Source: BPIH01 sp042408535
Lineage (GTDB): Bacteria > Chloroflexota > Limnocylindria > Limnocylindrales > CSP1-4
Direction of reading: 5' to 3'
NCBI GenBank assembly: GCA_042408535.1
Contig: JBHORA010000005.1
Coordinates: 1-29,216 of the forward strand
DNA length: 29,216 nucleotides
Shown here: one piece after another, positions 22,723 to 29,216 of the stretch
Numbering within the stretch: position 1 is the first letter of the stretch
Layout of the letters: each line of letters starts with the position of its first letter
Notes under the pieces: generated by a model
What the model was told of the DNA's origin: nothing
What the model saw: only the letters and a program-made list of their open reading frames with translations
Databases searched by the model: none
Made by a program: the position numbers and the translations under genes

Positions 22723-24078
22723 ATGATCGACCGCCTGCCACCACAAAGCGTCGAGGCCGAGCAGTCCGTCCTCGGCTCGATCCTCATCGACAAGGACGCC
22801 ATCGTCGAGGTCGCCGAGTTCCTCCGCCCCGAGGACTTCTACCGGGCCGCGAACGGCCAGATCTATGCGGCCATGCTCGAGCTCTTCGAACGGCGCGAGC
22901 CGATCGACATCGTCACCGTCGCCGAGGCCCTCGAGCGTCGCGGCGAACTCGACGCCGTCGGCGGCCGGACGTACCTCTCGAGCCTGGCGAACCAGACCCC
23001 GACGGCGGTTCACGCCGTCCAGTACGCCCGGATCGTCGAGCGGAAGGCCGTCCTCCGCAACCTCATCGCTGCCGCCGGCAAGATCGCCGGCATCGGCTAC
23101 GAAGATCCGCCCGATATCCAGGAAGCCGTCGATCGGGCCGAAGCCGAGCTGTTCGCCGTCTCCGAGCGCCGAGTCCACGCCGGTTTCCATCCCCTTCGGA
23201 CCCTCCTCCACGAAGCCTTCGACCGCCTCGACTTCCTCCACTCCCACCGCGGCGAGATCAGCGGCATTCGCTCTGGCTTTGCCGACCTGGACGTCCTGAC
23301 GACTGGCTTCCAGAAGAGCGACCTCATCGTCGTCGCCGCTCGACCGTCGGTCGGCAAGACGAGCTTCGCCCTCAACATTGCCGAGCACGCCGCGGTTCGC
23401 GAGGGCAAGAGCGTCGGGATCTTCAGCCTCGAGATGAGCAAGGAGCAGCTCGTCCTCCGCCTCCTCTCCTCGGTCGGCGACATCGACTCCCAGCGGCTCC
23501 GGACCGGCTTCCTCGAGGATCTCGACTTCACCCGAGTGGCGAACGCGATGACGCAGCTCTCCGAGGCCCGGATCTTTATCGACGACACGCCGAACATCAG
23601 CACGATGGAGCTCCGGACGAAGGCCCGGCGCCTCCAGGCCGAGGCCGGGCTCGACCTCGTCATCGTCGACTACCTCCAGCTCATGCAGGCGACGAACGTC
23701 TCCCGGGAGGCGAACCGGGTCCAGGAGGTCTCGGAGATCTCGCGCGGCTTGAAAGCCCTCGCCCGCGAGCTGTCGGTACCGGTCATCGCCCTCTCCCAGC
23801 TTTCGCGCCAGCCCGAGATGCGCGAGTCGAAGGAGCCGCGCCTCTCGGATCTCCGCGAGTCCGGGGCCATCGAGCAGGACTCCGACCTCGTCATCTTCCT
23901 GTGGCGGGAACGCGATCGCGGCCAGGACGACCCCGACAGCGAGGTCGAGGAGATCAACGTCCACCTGGCGAAGCACCGAAACGGGCCCACCGGGCGCCTG
24001 AAGCTCATGTTCAAGAAGCGCCAGACCCGCTTCTATAGCGCGGCCGTCGGTGATCGCTACGCGGAGACCTTCAGCTAG
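22723..24078 (+). CDS. dnaB: Replicative DNA helicase
   Basis: Hexameric 5'-3' helicase at the replication fork, 451 residues, with no intein. The N-terminal domain begins LPPQSVEAEQSVLGSIL, the site of primase and loader contacts. A linker (about 150-180) is followed by the RecA-like ATPase domain with Walker A ARPSVGKTS at about 206-214 and Walker B LVIVDYLQLM. The arginine-finger and DNA-loop region reads LSQLSRQPEMR and is followed by LRESGAIEQDSD. ATG 22723 is chosen by homology; its GGAG is only 2 nt away. A GTG at 22660 would add 21 residues. It is downstream of lexA but with a 194-bp gap. Confidence 0.96.
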   Translation: MIDRLPPQSVEAEQSVLGSILIDKDAIVEVAEFLRPEDFYRAANGQIYAAMLELFERREPIDIVTVAEALERRGELDAVGGRTYLSSLANQTPTAVHAVQYARIVERKAVLRNLIAAAGKIAGIGYEDPPDIQEAVDRAEAELFAVSERRVHAGFHPLRTLLHEAFDRLDFLHSHRGEISGIRSGFADLDVLTTGFQKSDLIVVAARPSVGKTSFALNIAEHAAVREGKSVGIFSLEMSKEQLVLRLLSSVGDIDSQRLRTGFLEDLDFTRVANAMTQLSEARIFIDDTPNISTMELRTKARRLQAEAGLDLVIVDYLQLMQATNVSREANRVQEVSEISRGLKALARELSVPVIALSQLSRQPEMRESKEPRLSDLRESGAIEQDSDLVIFLWRERDRGQDDPDSEVEEINVHLAKHRNGPTGRLKLMFKKRQTRFYSAAVGDRYAETFS

Positions 24079-24214
24079 GAGCAGGGCGCCGCGACGTCGG
24101 CGCACCCCGTCGAGCCGAGCTGGGACCGTCCGCCTCGGAGCGGCGTCGGCCCGCTCCTCGTCAGCGGCTCGGCCTGGCGACCTCGCGTGGGCTCCGCCTC
24201 GGTCTCGCTTCGGC

Positions 24215-25123
24215 TCACTCCGCCTCGTCCGGCAGGAGCGGCCGGAGGCCAAAGGTGTAGATCCGACCGTCGGGCCCGGCGAGCGAGAGGCCATGGAAGC
24301 CGCCCTCGATCCCGGTCAGCCCGAGGGCCTCGACCTCCGTCGACGTCAGCGTCCGGTGCGGGGCCGGGACGGCGCCGGTCGGGTCGGCGACGAAGTCGCT
24401 CGGGTCGACATCCGGCCAGGGCCAGGGCCGTGCCTGCCCAGGCGCGCCGCCGGCCTCCGTGAGCGTCCCCCGCCAGCGATCCGCCTGCCAGAGCGTGCCG
24501 CCGAGACTGCCGCTCGTGATGAGCCCCCGGAGCCGCGCATCCAGGCGCGCGAAAGCGCGACGGGACTCGGCGTCGGCCGCCTCCGGCGTGCCGATCCCGA
24601 GAGCGTACACGGAGACCGTCTTGTTGAGTCCGGCCGCTCGGATGACGAAGATCGTTGTCGGGGCGTCGGCGACGTTCGCTGCGTCGTAGCGGGGTCGGGC
24701 GACTGCCAGGCCGCCATCAATTAGAGCGAAGCGGAGAATGTCCTGGACCTGCTCCTCGGTGAGCCTCGCCGCCCGAAACGGGTGACCCGGTACGACTCCG
24801 TCTGCATCCGGCTCGGGAAGCGGCGCCGACTCGTCGCGGTAGATGACCGTGCCGTCGCCGTAGAGCGAGAAGAACGGGGCCTGGGTCGCGAAGAACCAGA
24901 TCGGGACGAAGCCGCCGCCGACCTCTTCTCGGAGGACGATGTCGGTCCGCCCCGTCGGGTGGCTGATCGCCTCGCTGCCGTCGCCCGCCGTGCCGCTCGG
25001 TGACGGCGACCCGGGTGACGGGCTGGCGACCGGGCTCGCGCATCCGACAAGGACGACGCTCAGGCCAAGGACGGTCAGCCAGGCGCCAGCTCGGTGCGTA
25101 GAGCAGATCGCCGTCGATCTCAC
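24215..25123 (-). CDS. Predicted lipoprotein, 302 aa, function unknown
   Basis: A third lipoprotein, from no family I recognise. From GTG 25123 there is a signal peptide with lipobox L-V-G-C and cysteine at 28, then a Ser/Pro/Gly tether to about residue 50. The mature domain has strands such as FVPIWFFATQAPFFSLYGDGTVIYRD, split here as FVPIWFF and GDGTVIYRD, TTIFVIRAAGLNKTVSVYALG, and a C-terminal LTGIEGGFHGLSLAGPDGRIY. GDGTVIYR and LAGPDGRIY resemble beta-propeller or beta-sheet turns. GTG 25123 is chosen because the signal peptide then has normal length and AGGGGA lies about 10 nt upstream. ATG 25174 is an alternative. Convergent with dnaB, 136 bp apart. Confidence 0.7.
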   Translation of the reverse strand: MRSTAICSTHRAGAWLTVLGLSVVLVGCASPVASPSPGSPSPSGTAGDGSEAISHPTGRTDIVLREEVGGGFVPIWFFATQAPFFSLYGDGTVIYRDESAPLPEPDADGVVPGHPFRAARLTEEQVQDILRFALIDGGLAVARPRYDAANVADAPTTIFVIRAAGLNKTVSVYALGIGTPEAADAESRRAFARLDARLRGLITSGSLGGTLWQADRWRGTLTEAGGAPGQARPWPWPDVDPSDFVADPTGAVPAPHRTLTSTEVEALGLTGIEGGFHGLSLAGPDGRIYTFGLRPLLPDEAE

Positions 25124-25243
25124 CGTCGTCGGTCCCCTGCTCCGGGAGAATCCCAGGAAGAGAAGCGAGCCCATGCCAGCGATGAGACGGCAGCCGGCCT
25201 TTTGCGGTTCCCCCCGGGCGTGCCGCCCGAAGCCCCCGAGCCC

Positions 25244-25283
25244 GCCGCGCCAATCGCCGCCGACGGCGCGGCTCGGCACGCGG
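25244..25283. repeat. REP-like repeat, copy 1, with 8-bp hairpin
   Basis: The repeat body 25250-25283 starts CCAATCGCCGCCGACGGCGC. GCCGCGCC (25244-25251) pairs with GGCGCGGC (25265-25272) around a 13-nt loop. Copy 2 shares its first 21 bases and most of the next 13. Confidence 0.65.
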
Positions 25284-25319
25284 TTGAGACATGACCGCGC
25301 CCATGACCGCCAGCAGATA

Positions 25320-25353
25320 CCAATCGCCGCCGACGGCGCGACCCGGAACACGG
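25320..25353. repeat. REP-like repeat, copy 2
   Basis: Offset 70 bp from copy 1, with four mismatches in 34. It keeps the inner CGCCG/CGGCG dyad but not the outer stem. A degenerate relative (ATCGCCGCCG) recurs near 25407. Confidence 0.6.
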
Positions 25354-25739
25354 CCGGCCCGGACAATCCCCCATCGTGGCCACCCGACGGGAGACACTCG
25401 CCATCGAAATCGCCGCCGCTCGAGAGATGGACCCGACCCGACGATCCCTCTCACCCCTGGCGCTTGCTCGCGGCACGGATGTTCTCGACAGCCCGTCGAT
25501 CCTCCCTCGACCGGCGGCTCGGTTGTTCACTTGACGGGCCGAGTATCCTCACCTCATGGCACGGGCCGAGGGAGAGCGCGGTAGGCACCGACACGGCGAG
25601 ACGCCTCGACGTGGGCGACGGGCCATCGACGTCCGCAGTGCCCTTGCGCATCGCCTGACGCCGAAGAGACTGGAGCTCGAGGAGGGCACCCAACACCGTG
25701 GACCGTTCGTGGGTGCGCTTCGAGGAGGGACGCGGGACC

Positions 25740-26042
25740 GTGTACGAGGACCGAACGCTCGTCTGTCGGGACTGCCGGGAGGAATTCGTCTTCTCGGCGG
25801 GTGAGCAAGCTTTCTTCGCCCGGAAGGGGCTCCAAAACGTCCCCCAGCGGTGCCCAACGTGCCGGGCCGCGGCCCGCAATGCCCGCATCCCAGGCGGTCC
25901 GCGGGAGTACCACGCTGCCATCTGCAGCATGTGTGGCGGACAGGCCGTCGTCCCCTTCAGCCCCCGGGCCGATCGGCCGGTCTACTGCAGCACCTGCTTC
26001 GACAAGGTCCGGGCCGGCGCCGGACGATCCGCCCCTGCCTGA
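25740..26042 (+). CDS. Zinc-ribbon domain protein, two CxxC...CxxC sites
   Basis: A 100-residue soluble protein of the short zinc-ribbon kind. Cys 9, 12, 38 and 41 (LVCRDC and RCPTC) form the first zinc site with the block REEFVFSAGEQAFFARKGLQ between them, and Cys 62, 65, 83 and 86 (CSMCG and YCSTCF) form the second, around AVVPFSPRADRPV. The two blocks match a known 'probable zinc-ribbon' family (EF.F..GEQ.F...KG) and the CxxC-x17-CxxC type. Function unknown; such proteins often bind nucleic acids. GTG 25740 is chosen for the family start and GAGGAGG about 11 nt upstream; GTG 25698 would add 14 residues. Confidence 0.8.
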   Translation: MYEDRTLVCRDCREEFVFSAGEQAFFARKGLQNVPQRCPTCRAAARNARIPGGPREYHAAICSMCGGQAVVPFSPRADRPVYCSTCFDKVRAGAGRSAPA

Positions 26043-26067
26043 AAGCGCGCCTGCCTTGCTTACACTG
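26040..26067 (+). promoter_or_regulatory. Putative dodecin promoter
   Basis: TTGAAA (26040-26045), 16-bp spacer, TACACT (26062-26067), overlapping the end of the zinc-ribbon gene. The leader would be about 170 nt and would contain a hairpin (CCACC/GGTGG, 26076-26098) and the 38-bp repeats. Confidence 0.5.
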
Positions 26068-26122
26068 GCCTGACCACCGACCCCCAAGGTCGTGGTGGCC
26101 GAGGGGCAGCCAGTCCGCGCCG

Positions 26123-26230
26123 GCCCAGTCGAGCTCGACCAAGCCCCTGTCGCCGCGCGAGCCCAGTCGAGCTCGGCCAAGCCCGTGTCGCCGCGCCGGC
26201 CCAGTCGAGTTCGGCCCAACACCCAGTCGA
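26123..26230 (+). repeat. 38-bp tandem repeat in the dodecin leader
   Basis: Units begin GCCCAGTCGAGCTCG at 26123, 26161 and 26199. The first two match at about 34 of 38 positions; the third is shorter and ends in a partial fourth (CCCAGTCGA) that runs into the Shine-Dalgarno sequence. Confidence 0.8.
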
Positions 26231-26245
26231 AGGAGGTACGAGACC

Positions 26246-26452
26246 ATGGGCGTCATCATCGTCCGAGAGATGGTCGGCACGAGCCCGAAGTCGTGGAGCG
26301 ACGCCGCTCGCCAGGCCGTCGCTACGGCGGCTCGGACGGTCCGGAACATCCGCTCCATCGAGGTCGTGAAGTCGACGGCCAAGGTCGAGGACGGCGAGAT
26401 CGTCGAGTACCACGTCGACCTCAAGATCGCCTTCGAGTACGAAACCGACTGA
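26246..26452 (+). CDS. Dodecin (flavin-binding)
   Basis: A 68-residue protein of the dodecin family, which forms hollow dodecamers that bind and store flavins (or coenzyme A in some). The family pattern is seen throughout: VIIVREMVGTSPKSWSDA, a helix AARQAVATAARTVRNIRSIEV, and the strand pair VEDGEIVEYHVDLKIAFEY. The ATG has AGGAGG 9 nt upstream, one of the best Shine-Dalgarno sequences in the window. The residue at the usual flavin-stacking tryptophan is present in SPKSWSDA or at the helix start; I cannot assign the exact one without an alignment. It stands alone, between the zinc-ribbon gene and the STAND regulator. Confidence 0.93.
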   Translation: MGVIIVREMVGTSPKSWSDAARQAVATAARTVRNIRSIEVVKSTAKVEDGEIVEYHVDLKIAFEYETD

Positions 26453-26526
26453 CCGGCTAACGGTCGCCCCCCAGCCCCCGTTCCCCTGACGTCCGACGCG
26501 ACCTGGGTAGTCGGACGAGGAGGCGA

Positions 26527-26584
26527 CCACGTAACCCGCGGCCACGTAACCCGCGGCCACGTAACACGCGGCCACGTAACCCGC
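26527..26584. repeat. 15-bp tandem repeat
   Basis: Four units of CCACGTAACCCGCGG, starting at 26527, 26542, 26557 and 26572. The third differs by one base and the last is cut short. Confidence 0.85.
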
Positions 26585-26767
26585 TGATGAGCGGCGCCGG
26601 GCACGATGGGCCCATGCCGCCGCCCCGCCCCACCGCCAAGACCCGCGACTCGAGACCCCTTCCCCGCCTCCCTGCCGATGGGCACGGCGGGACCTGCGAA
26701 CGGCCGGCCGCCGCACCGGATCGGGCCGCCTCCGAAGATGGCAACCGGCTCGATGGCGCCGATTCCT

Positions 26768-26797
26768 TTGACTCCGCTCCCCGGCGCGGCCTATCGT
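26768..26797 (+). promoter_or_regulatory. Promoter of the MalT-like regulator gene
   Basis: TTGACT (26768-26773), 18-bp spacer, TATCGT (26792-26797). It would give a leader of about 100 nt to ATG 26902. Confidence 0.6.
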
Positions 26798-26901
26798 TAA
26801 CCTCGCGCGAACCGGCGCCCAGCGACGCGGCTCGATCCGCCAGCCAAGCGGCTCGACTCGTGGCCGTCGGTCCGGGCCGCGTCGGTGTGTCCAGGTTTTC
26901 G

Positions 26902-29216
26902 ATGCCGGGGAGCAGGCCGGAGGTGAGGGGCTTCCCGATCAGTGCCTACAAGGTCGAGTCCCCGTCCCTCGCGGACGGGACGCTCCGACGCGACCGGCTC
27001 CTCGACTGGCTCTCGGCGGCGGTCGAGCGGCGGGTCATCCTCGTCGCGGCCGAGGCAGGCTATGGGAAGACGACCCTCCTCGCCGACTGGTCCCGACGAA
27101 CCTCCATCCGGACGGCCTGGTACCGGATCGACGAGGGCGATCGAGACTGGATTACGTTCCTGCGCTACCTCGTCGCCGCCGGTCGTGCCTGCAACCCAGC
27201 CTTCGCTCCGGTCACGGCCGATCTCATCAGCGATGTGTCCGCCACCGGCCTGACGATGGAGGCCATCGTCGACACGTACATCCGGGAGCTCGAGCTCCTC
27301 GGCGAGCCGCGGACCGCCGTCATCCTCGACGACTACCACATCGTCGACGACGTGCCGGAGATCCGGTCGATCGCGCGCCAGATCGTCCGGCGGGTGCCGC
27401 CCGGAGTCACGATCGTCGTCTCGACTCGCCGAGGACCGAGGCTCCCCCTGGCGAGGCTCCGGACCCACGGCCAGCTCGCTGAGCTCACGACGAGCGATCT
27501 TCGATTCAGCCCGGAAGAGACGGAGCGCCTCTTCCGGGAGAGTTACCAGCGCCCGCTCGCTCGCGACGTCGTCGCGGCGCTCCATCGCCGAACGGAGGGT
27601 TGGGCGGCCTCGCTGCAGCTCGTGGAAGCCGCCATTCGGGACCGAACGCCTGCCGAAGCTCGATCTTTCATCGACGGCTTGAGCGGCGGACGGTCGAAGC
27701 TCTACGACTACCTCGCCGAGGAGGTCGTCGGGGTCCTCGAACCAGAGCTGCAGCAATTCCTCATGCAGACGGCGGTCCTCCAACGGGTCGTACCGGAGCT
27801 TGCGGCTGTCGCCAGCGGGCGGCCCCTCGAGGACGCCGAGCGGCTTCTCGTGGCTGCGACTCGGGCCGGGCTCTTACCGCCCCTCGGCGACGAGGAACGT
27901 CCCAGCCGCTACCACCCGCTCGTCGCCGAGTTCCTGCTCACGAGGCTGGCCGGGGACGTGGGAGCCGAGGGAGTCGCTGCCATTCATCGCCGAGTCGCCC
28001 GACACCTCGAGGCGTCCGACTGGCGGCTAGCGTGCCATCACTATGCCGCGGCAGGCGACCACGACGCCGCGCGCCGCGTCGCCGAGGGCGCCCTCCAAGA
28101 CGTCATGGCTTCTGGCGACTACGCCTTTGCCGAGCGGTACCTGAGCGGAGACGGTGAAGGCGGCTCGGTAGCCCTCGACATCGTCCGGTCCCGTCTGGAG
28201 TTCAATCGGAACGACAGTGACGCCGCCCTCGCCCACGCCCGCGACGCGGCTGCGACGGCTCCAGAACACCTGCGGGACGCCGCTCTTGCCAACCTCATGA
28301 CGCTCGCCTTCGCGAGCGGCGACATCGGCGAGGCGCGCTCGCTAGCCGACACCCTTCGGGAGAGCCGGCACGCCCTCTACCGCTGGCTCGGAACGGGCAT
28401 GGCGGTGGTCATCGATGCCGGCATGGGAGCCGTCAACCTGTCCACAGCCGCAGAGGTGATGCGCCAGATGGCCGACGCGCACCGCGCGTCCGGGATGACC
28501 CGCTACCTAGGGATCACGCTCAACAACCTCATGTCACTGCTCCGGCCGATGGGTCGGGCGTCGGAGCTGCTCTCGCACGCCGACGAGGCGGAGTCTGCCC
28601 TAACGCGCGCAGGGGGTTCGCCCGAGGTCGCCAACGTCCTTTCCCTGCGGGCCTGGGCGGAGGCGTATCTCGGTCGCCTTACCGACGCCGCCGAACACCT
28701 CGCCCTCGCATGCAGCACCACGCATCTCGTTACGCGCGCAGACGTGCTCATCCAGGCAGCGGAGATCTGCACGTGCTATGGCGACGCCGAAGCGGCCGAG
28801 CAACACTTGAGATCCGCTGAGGCCCTTGCTGAGCTGGTTCCGCCGCACGGAGCCATGCTGCGTGCTGCGAAGCTGTGGCTGGCGCTTAGGGAAGGCGACG
28901 TCAAGGAGGCGGAGACCGAAGCTTTCCAGGTCTCGGCAGATGCGCTCACGTACAACCCCGGCCAGCGGGCGCAGAACGCTGCGCTATGTGGCCACCTTGC
29001 CCTACTGCGAGGGGACAGCGACACCCACGATCGGCTGATGCGTGCGGCCAGGATCGCCGATCGCATGTCGGCAACCTTTTGGGCGAACTACTGCCGCATT
29101 CTGCTGGCCACACTTGACGGGCCTGATGCGGTGAACAAGGTAATCCTCGGCCTCGGTGGCGAGGACCGAGCGATGGTCTCGGTTCTCGCCGAAGTCATCG
29201 TGGATCACCTCGCCGC
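26902..29216 (+). CDS. MalT-like STAND transcriptional regulator, 3' end beyond the window
   Basis: A large cytoplasmic signal-sensing ATPase, at least 771 residues, open at the window end. The NOD module has a Walker A AEAGYGKTTLL at about 51-60 and a Walker B AVILDDYHIVDD near 140-150, followed by RFSPEETERLF and a winged-helix block (RYHPLVAEFLL). From about residue 350 come helical repeats typical of the TPR-like sensor arm of MalT and related LuxR-type regulators. A C-terminal LuxR helix-turn-helix is expected after the window end but is not seen. ATG 26902 is chosen; GTG 26923 (with GGGGAG 10 nt upstream) and GTG 26887 are in the same frame. The inducer is unknown. Confidence 0.85.
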   Translation, partial: MPGSRPEVRGFPISAYKVESPSLADGTLRRDRLLDWLSAAVERRVILVAAEAGYGKTTLLADWSRRTSIRTAWYRIDEGDRDWITFLRYLVAAGRACNPAFAPVTADLISDVSATGLTMEAIVDTYIRELELLGEPRTAVILDDYHIVDDVPEIRSIARQIVRRVPPGVTIVVSTRRGPRLPLARLRTHGQLAELTTSDLRFSPEETERLFRESYQRPLARDVVAALHRRTEGWAASLQLVEAAIRDRTPAEARSFIDGLSGGRSKLYDYLAEEVVGVLEPELQQFLMQTAVLQRVVPELAAVASGRPLEDAERLLVAATRAGLLPPLGDEERPSRYHPLVAEFLLTRLAGDVGAEGVAAIHRRVARHLEASDWRLACHHYAAAGDHDAARRVAEGALQDVMASGDYAFAERYLSGDGEGGSVALDIVRSRLEFNRNDSDAALAHARDAAATAPEHLRDAALANLMTLAFASGDIGEARSLADTLRESRHALYRWLGTGMAVVIDAGMGAVNLSTAAEVMRQMADAHRASGMTRYLGITLNNLMSLLRPMGRASELLSHADEAESALTRAGGSPEVANVLSLRAWAEAYLGRLTDAAEHLALACSTTHLVTRADVLIQAAEICTCYGDAEAAEQHLRSAEALAELVPPHGAMLRAAKLWLALREGDVKEAETEAFQVSADALTYNPGQRAQNAALCGHLALLRGDSDTHDRLMRAARIADRMSATFWANYCRILLATLDGPDAVNKVILGLGGEDRAMVSVLAEVIVDHLA

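Larger units (their letters stand above)
25124..25739. other. 616-bp divergent intergenic region with REP-like repeats, no gene seen
   Basis: It holds a pair of 34-bp repeats (25250-25283 and 25320-25353) and a weak promoter-like TATCCT at 25544-25549 that stands 6 nt before an ATG at 25556. The 82-residue frame from that ATG is Arg-rich and overlaps the zinc-ribbon gene out of frame, so I do not call it. Confidence 0.55.
26453..26901. other. 449-bp intergenic region, no gene seen
   Basis: It holds a 15-bp tandem repeat and a good promoter for the regulator gene. Open frames here are low-complexity shadows. Confidence 0.55.

Noticed and set aside
25556..25804. 82-codon frame with TATCCT 6 nt before its ATG
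   Set aside because: The box spacing fits a leaderless start, but the translation is Arg-rich low complexity, and it overlaps the zinc-ribbon gene out of frame.

Overview
The window is very GC-rich bacterial chromosome, roughly 70% by eye, densely packed on both strands. GTG starts are common and there is no RNA gene, phage, IS element or CRISPR array. A LexA with the GAAC-N4-GTTC operator type, the fchA-folD-fhs operon, dodecin, GT-C membrane proteins and a MalT-like regulator fit a high-GC Chloroflexota (Limnocylindria-like) or, less likely, an actinobacterium. This taxonomic call is inference.

Layout. 1-9.5 kb: an MFS exporter with an apparent CTG start; a lipoprotein; urocanate hydratase (hutU); a GNAT acetyltransferase coupled to a second lipoprotein; a J-domain protein with an unusual C-terminal module; histidine ammonia-lyase (hutH); a DedA protein and a small membrane protein. 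9.5-13.1 kb: a tightly coupled one-carbon operon, fchA-folD-fhs, on the minus strand. 13.2-15 kb: an 89-aa gene with its own promoter covered by two LexA-type operators, next to dinB (DNA polymerase IV). 15-20.5 kb: three polytopic GT-C-like envelope proteins, two carrying short tandem-repeat inserts. 20.5-24.1 kb: rplI, a DUF1232 protein, lexA with an operator in its promoter, and the replicative helicase dnaB. 24.2-29.2 kb: a third lipoprotein, a zinc-ribbon protein, dodecin, and a MalT-like STAND ATPase cut by the window end.

How the genes connect. HutH and HutU start histidine breakdown, which in some pathways ends in a formimino group carried by tetrahydrofolate. FchA, FolD and Fhs process exactly such one-carbon units. 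Here FolD has lost the lysine of the Y-x-x-x-K motif needed for cyclohydrolase activity, so FchA may supply that step. LexA, dinB and the 89-aa gene suggest a small SOS mutagenesis module.

Two patterns cut across the window. First, seven genes have a TANNNT -10-like box only 6-12 nt before the start codon and no Shine-Dalgarno sequence, suggesting leaderless or nearly leaderless mRNAs. Second, short tandem repeats of 12-48 bp recur both between genes and inside coding sequences, and two REP-like dispersed repeat pairs are present.
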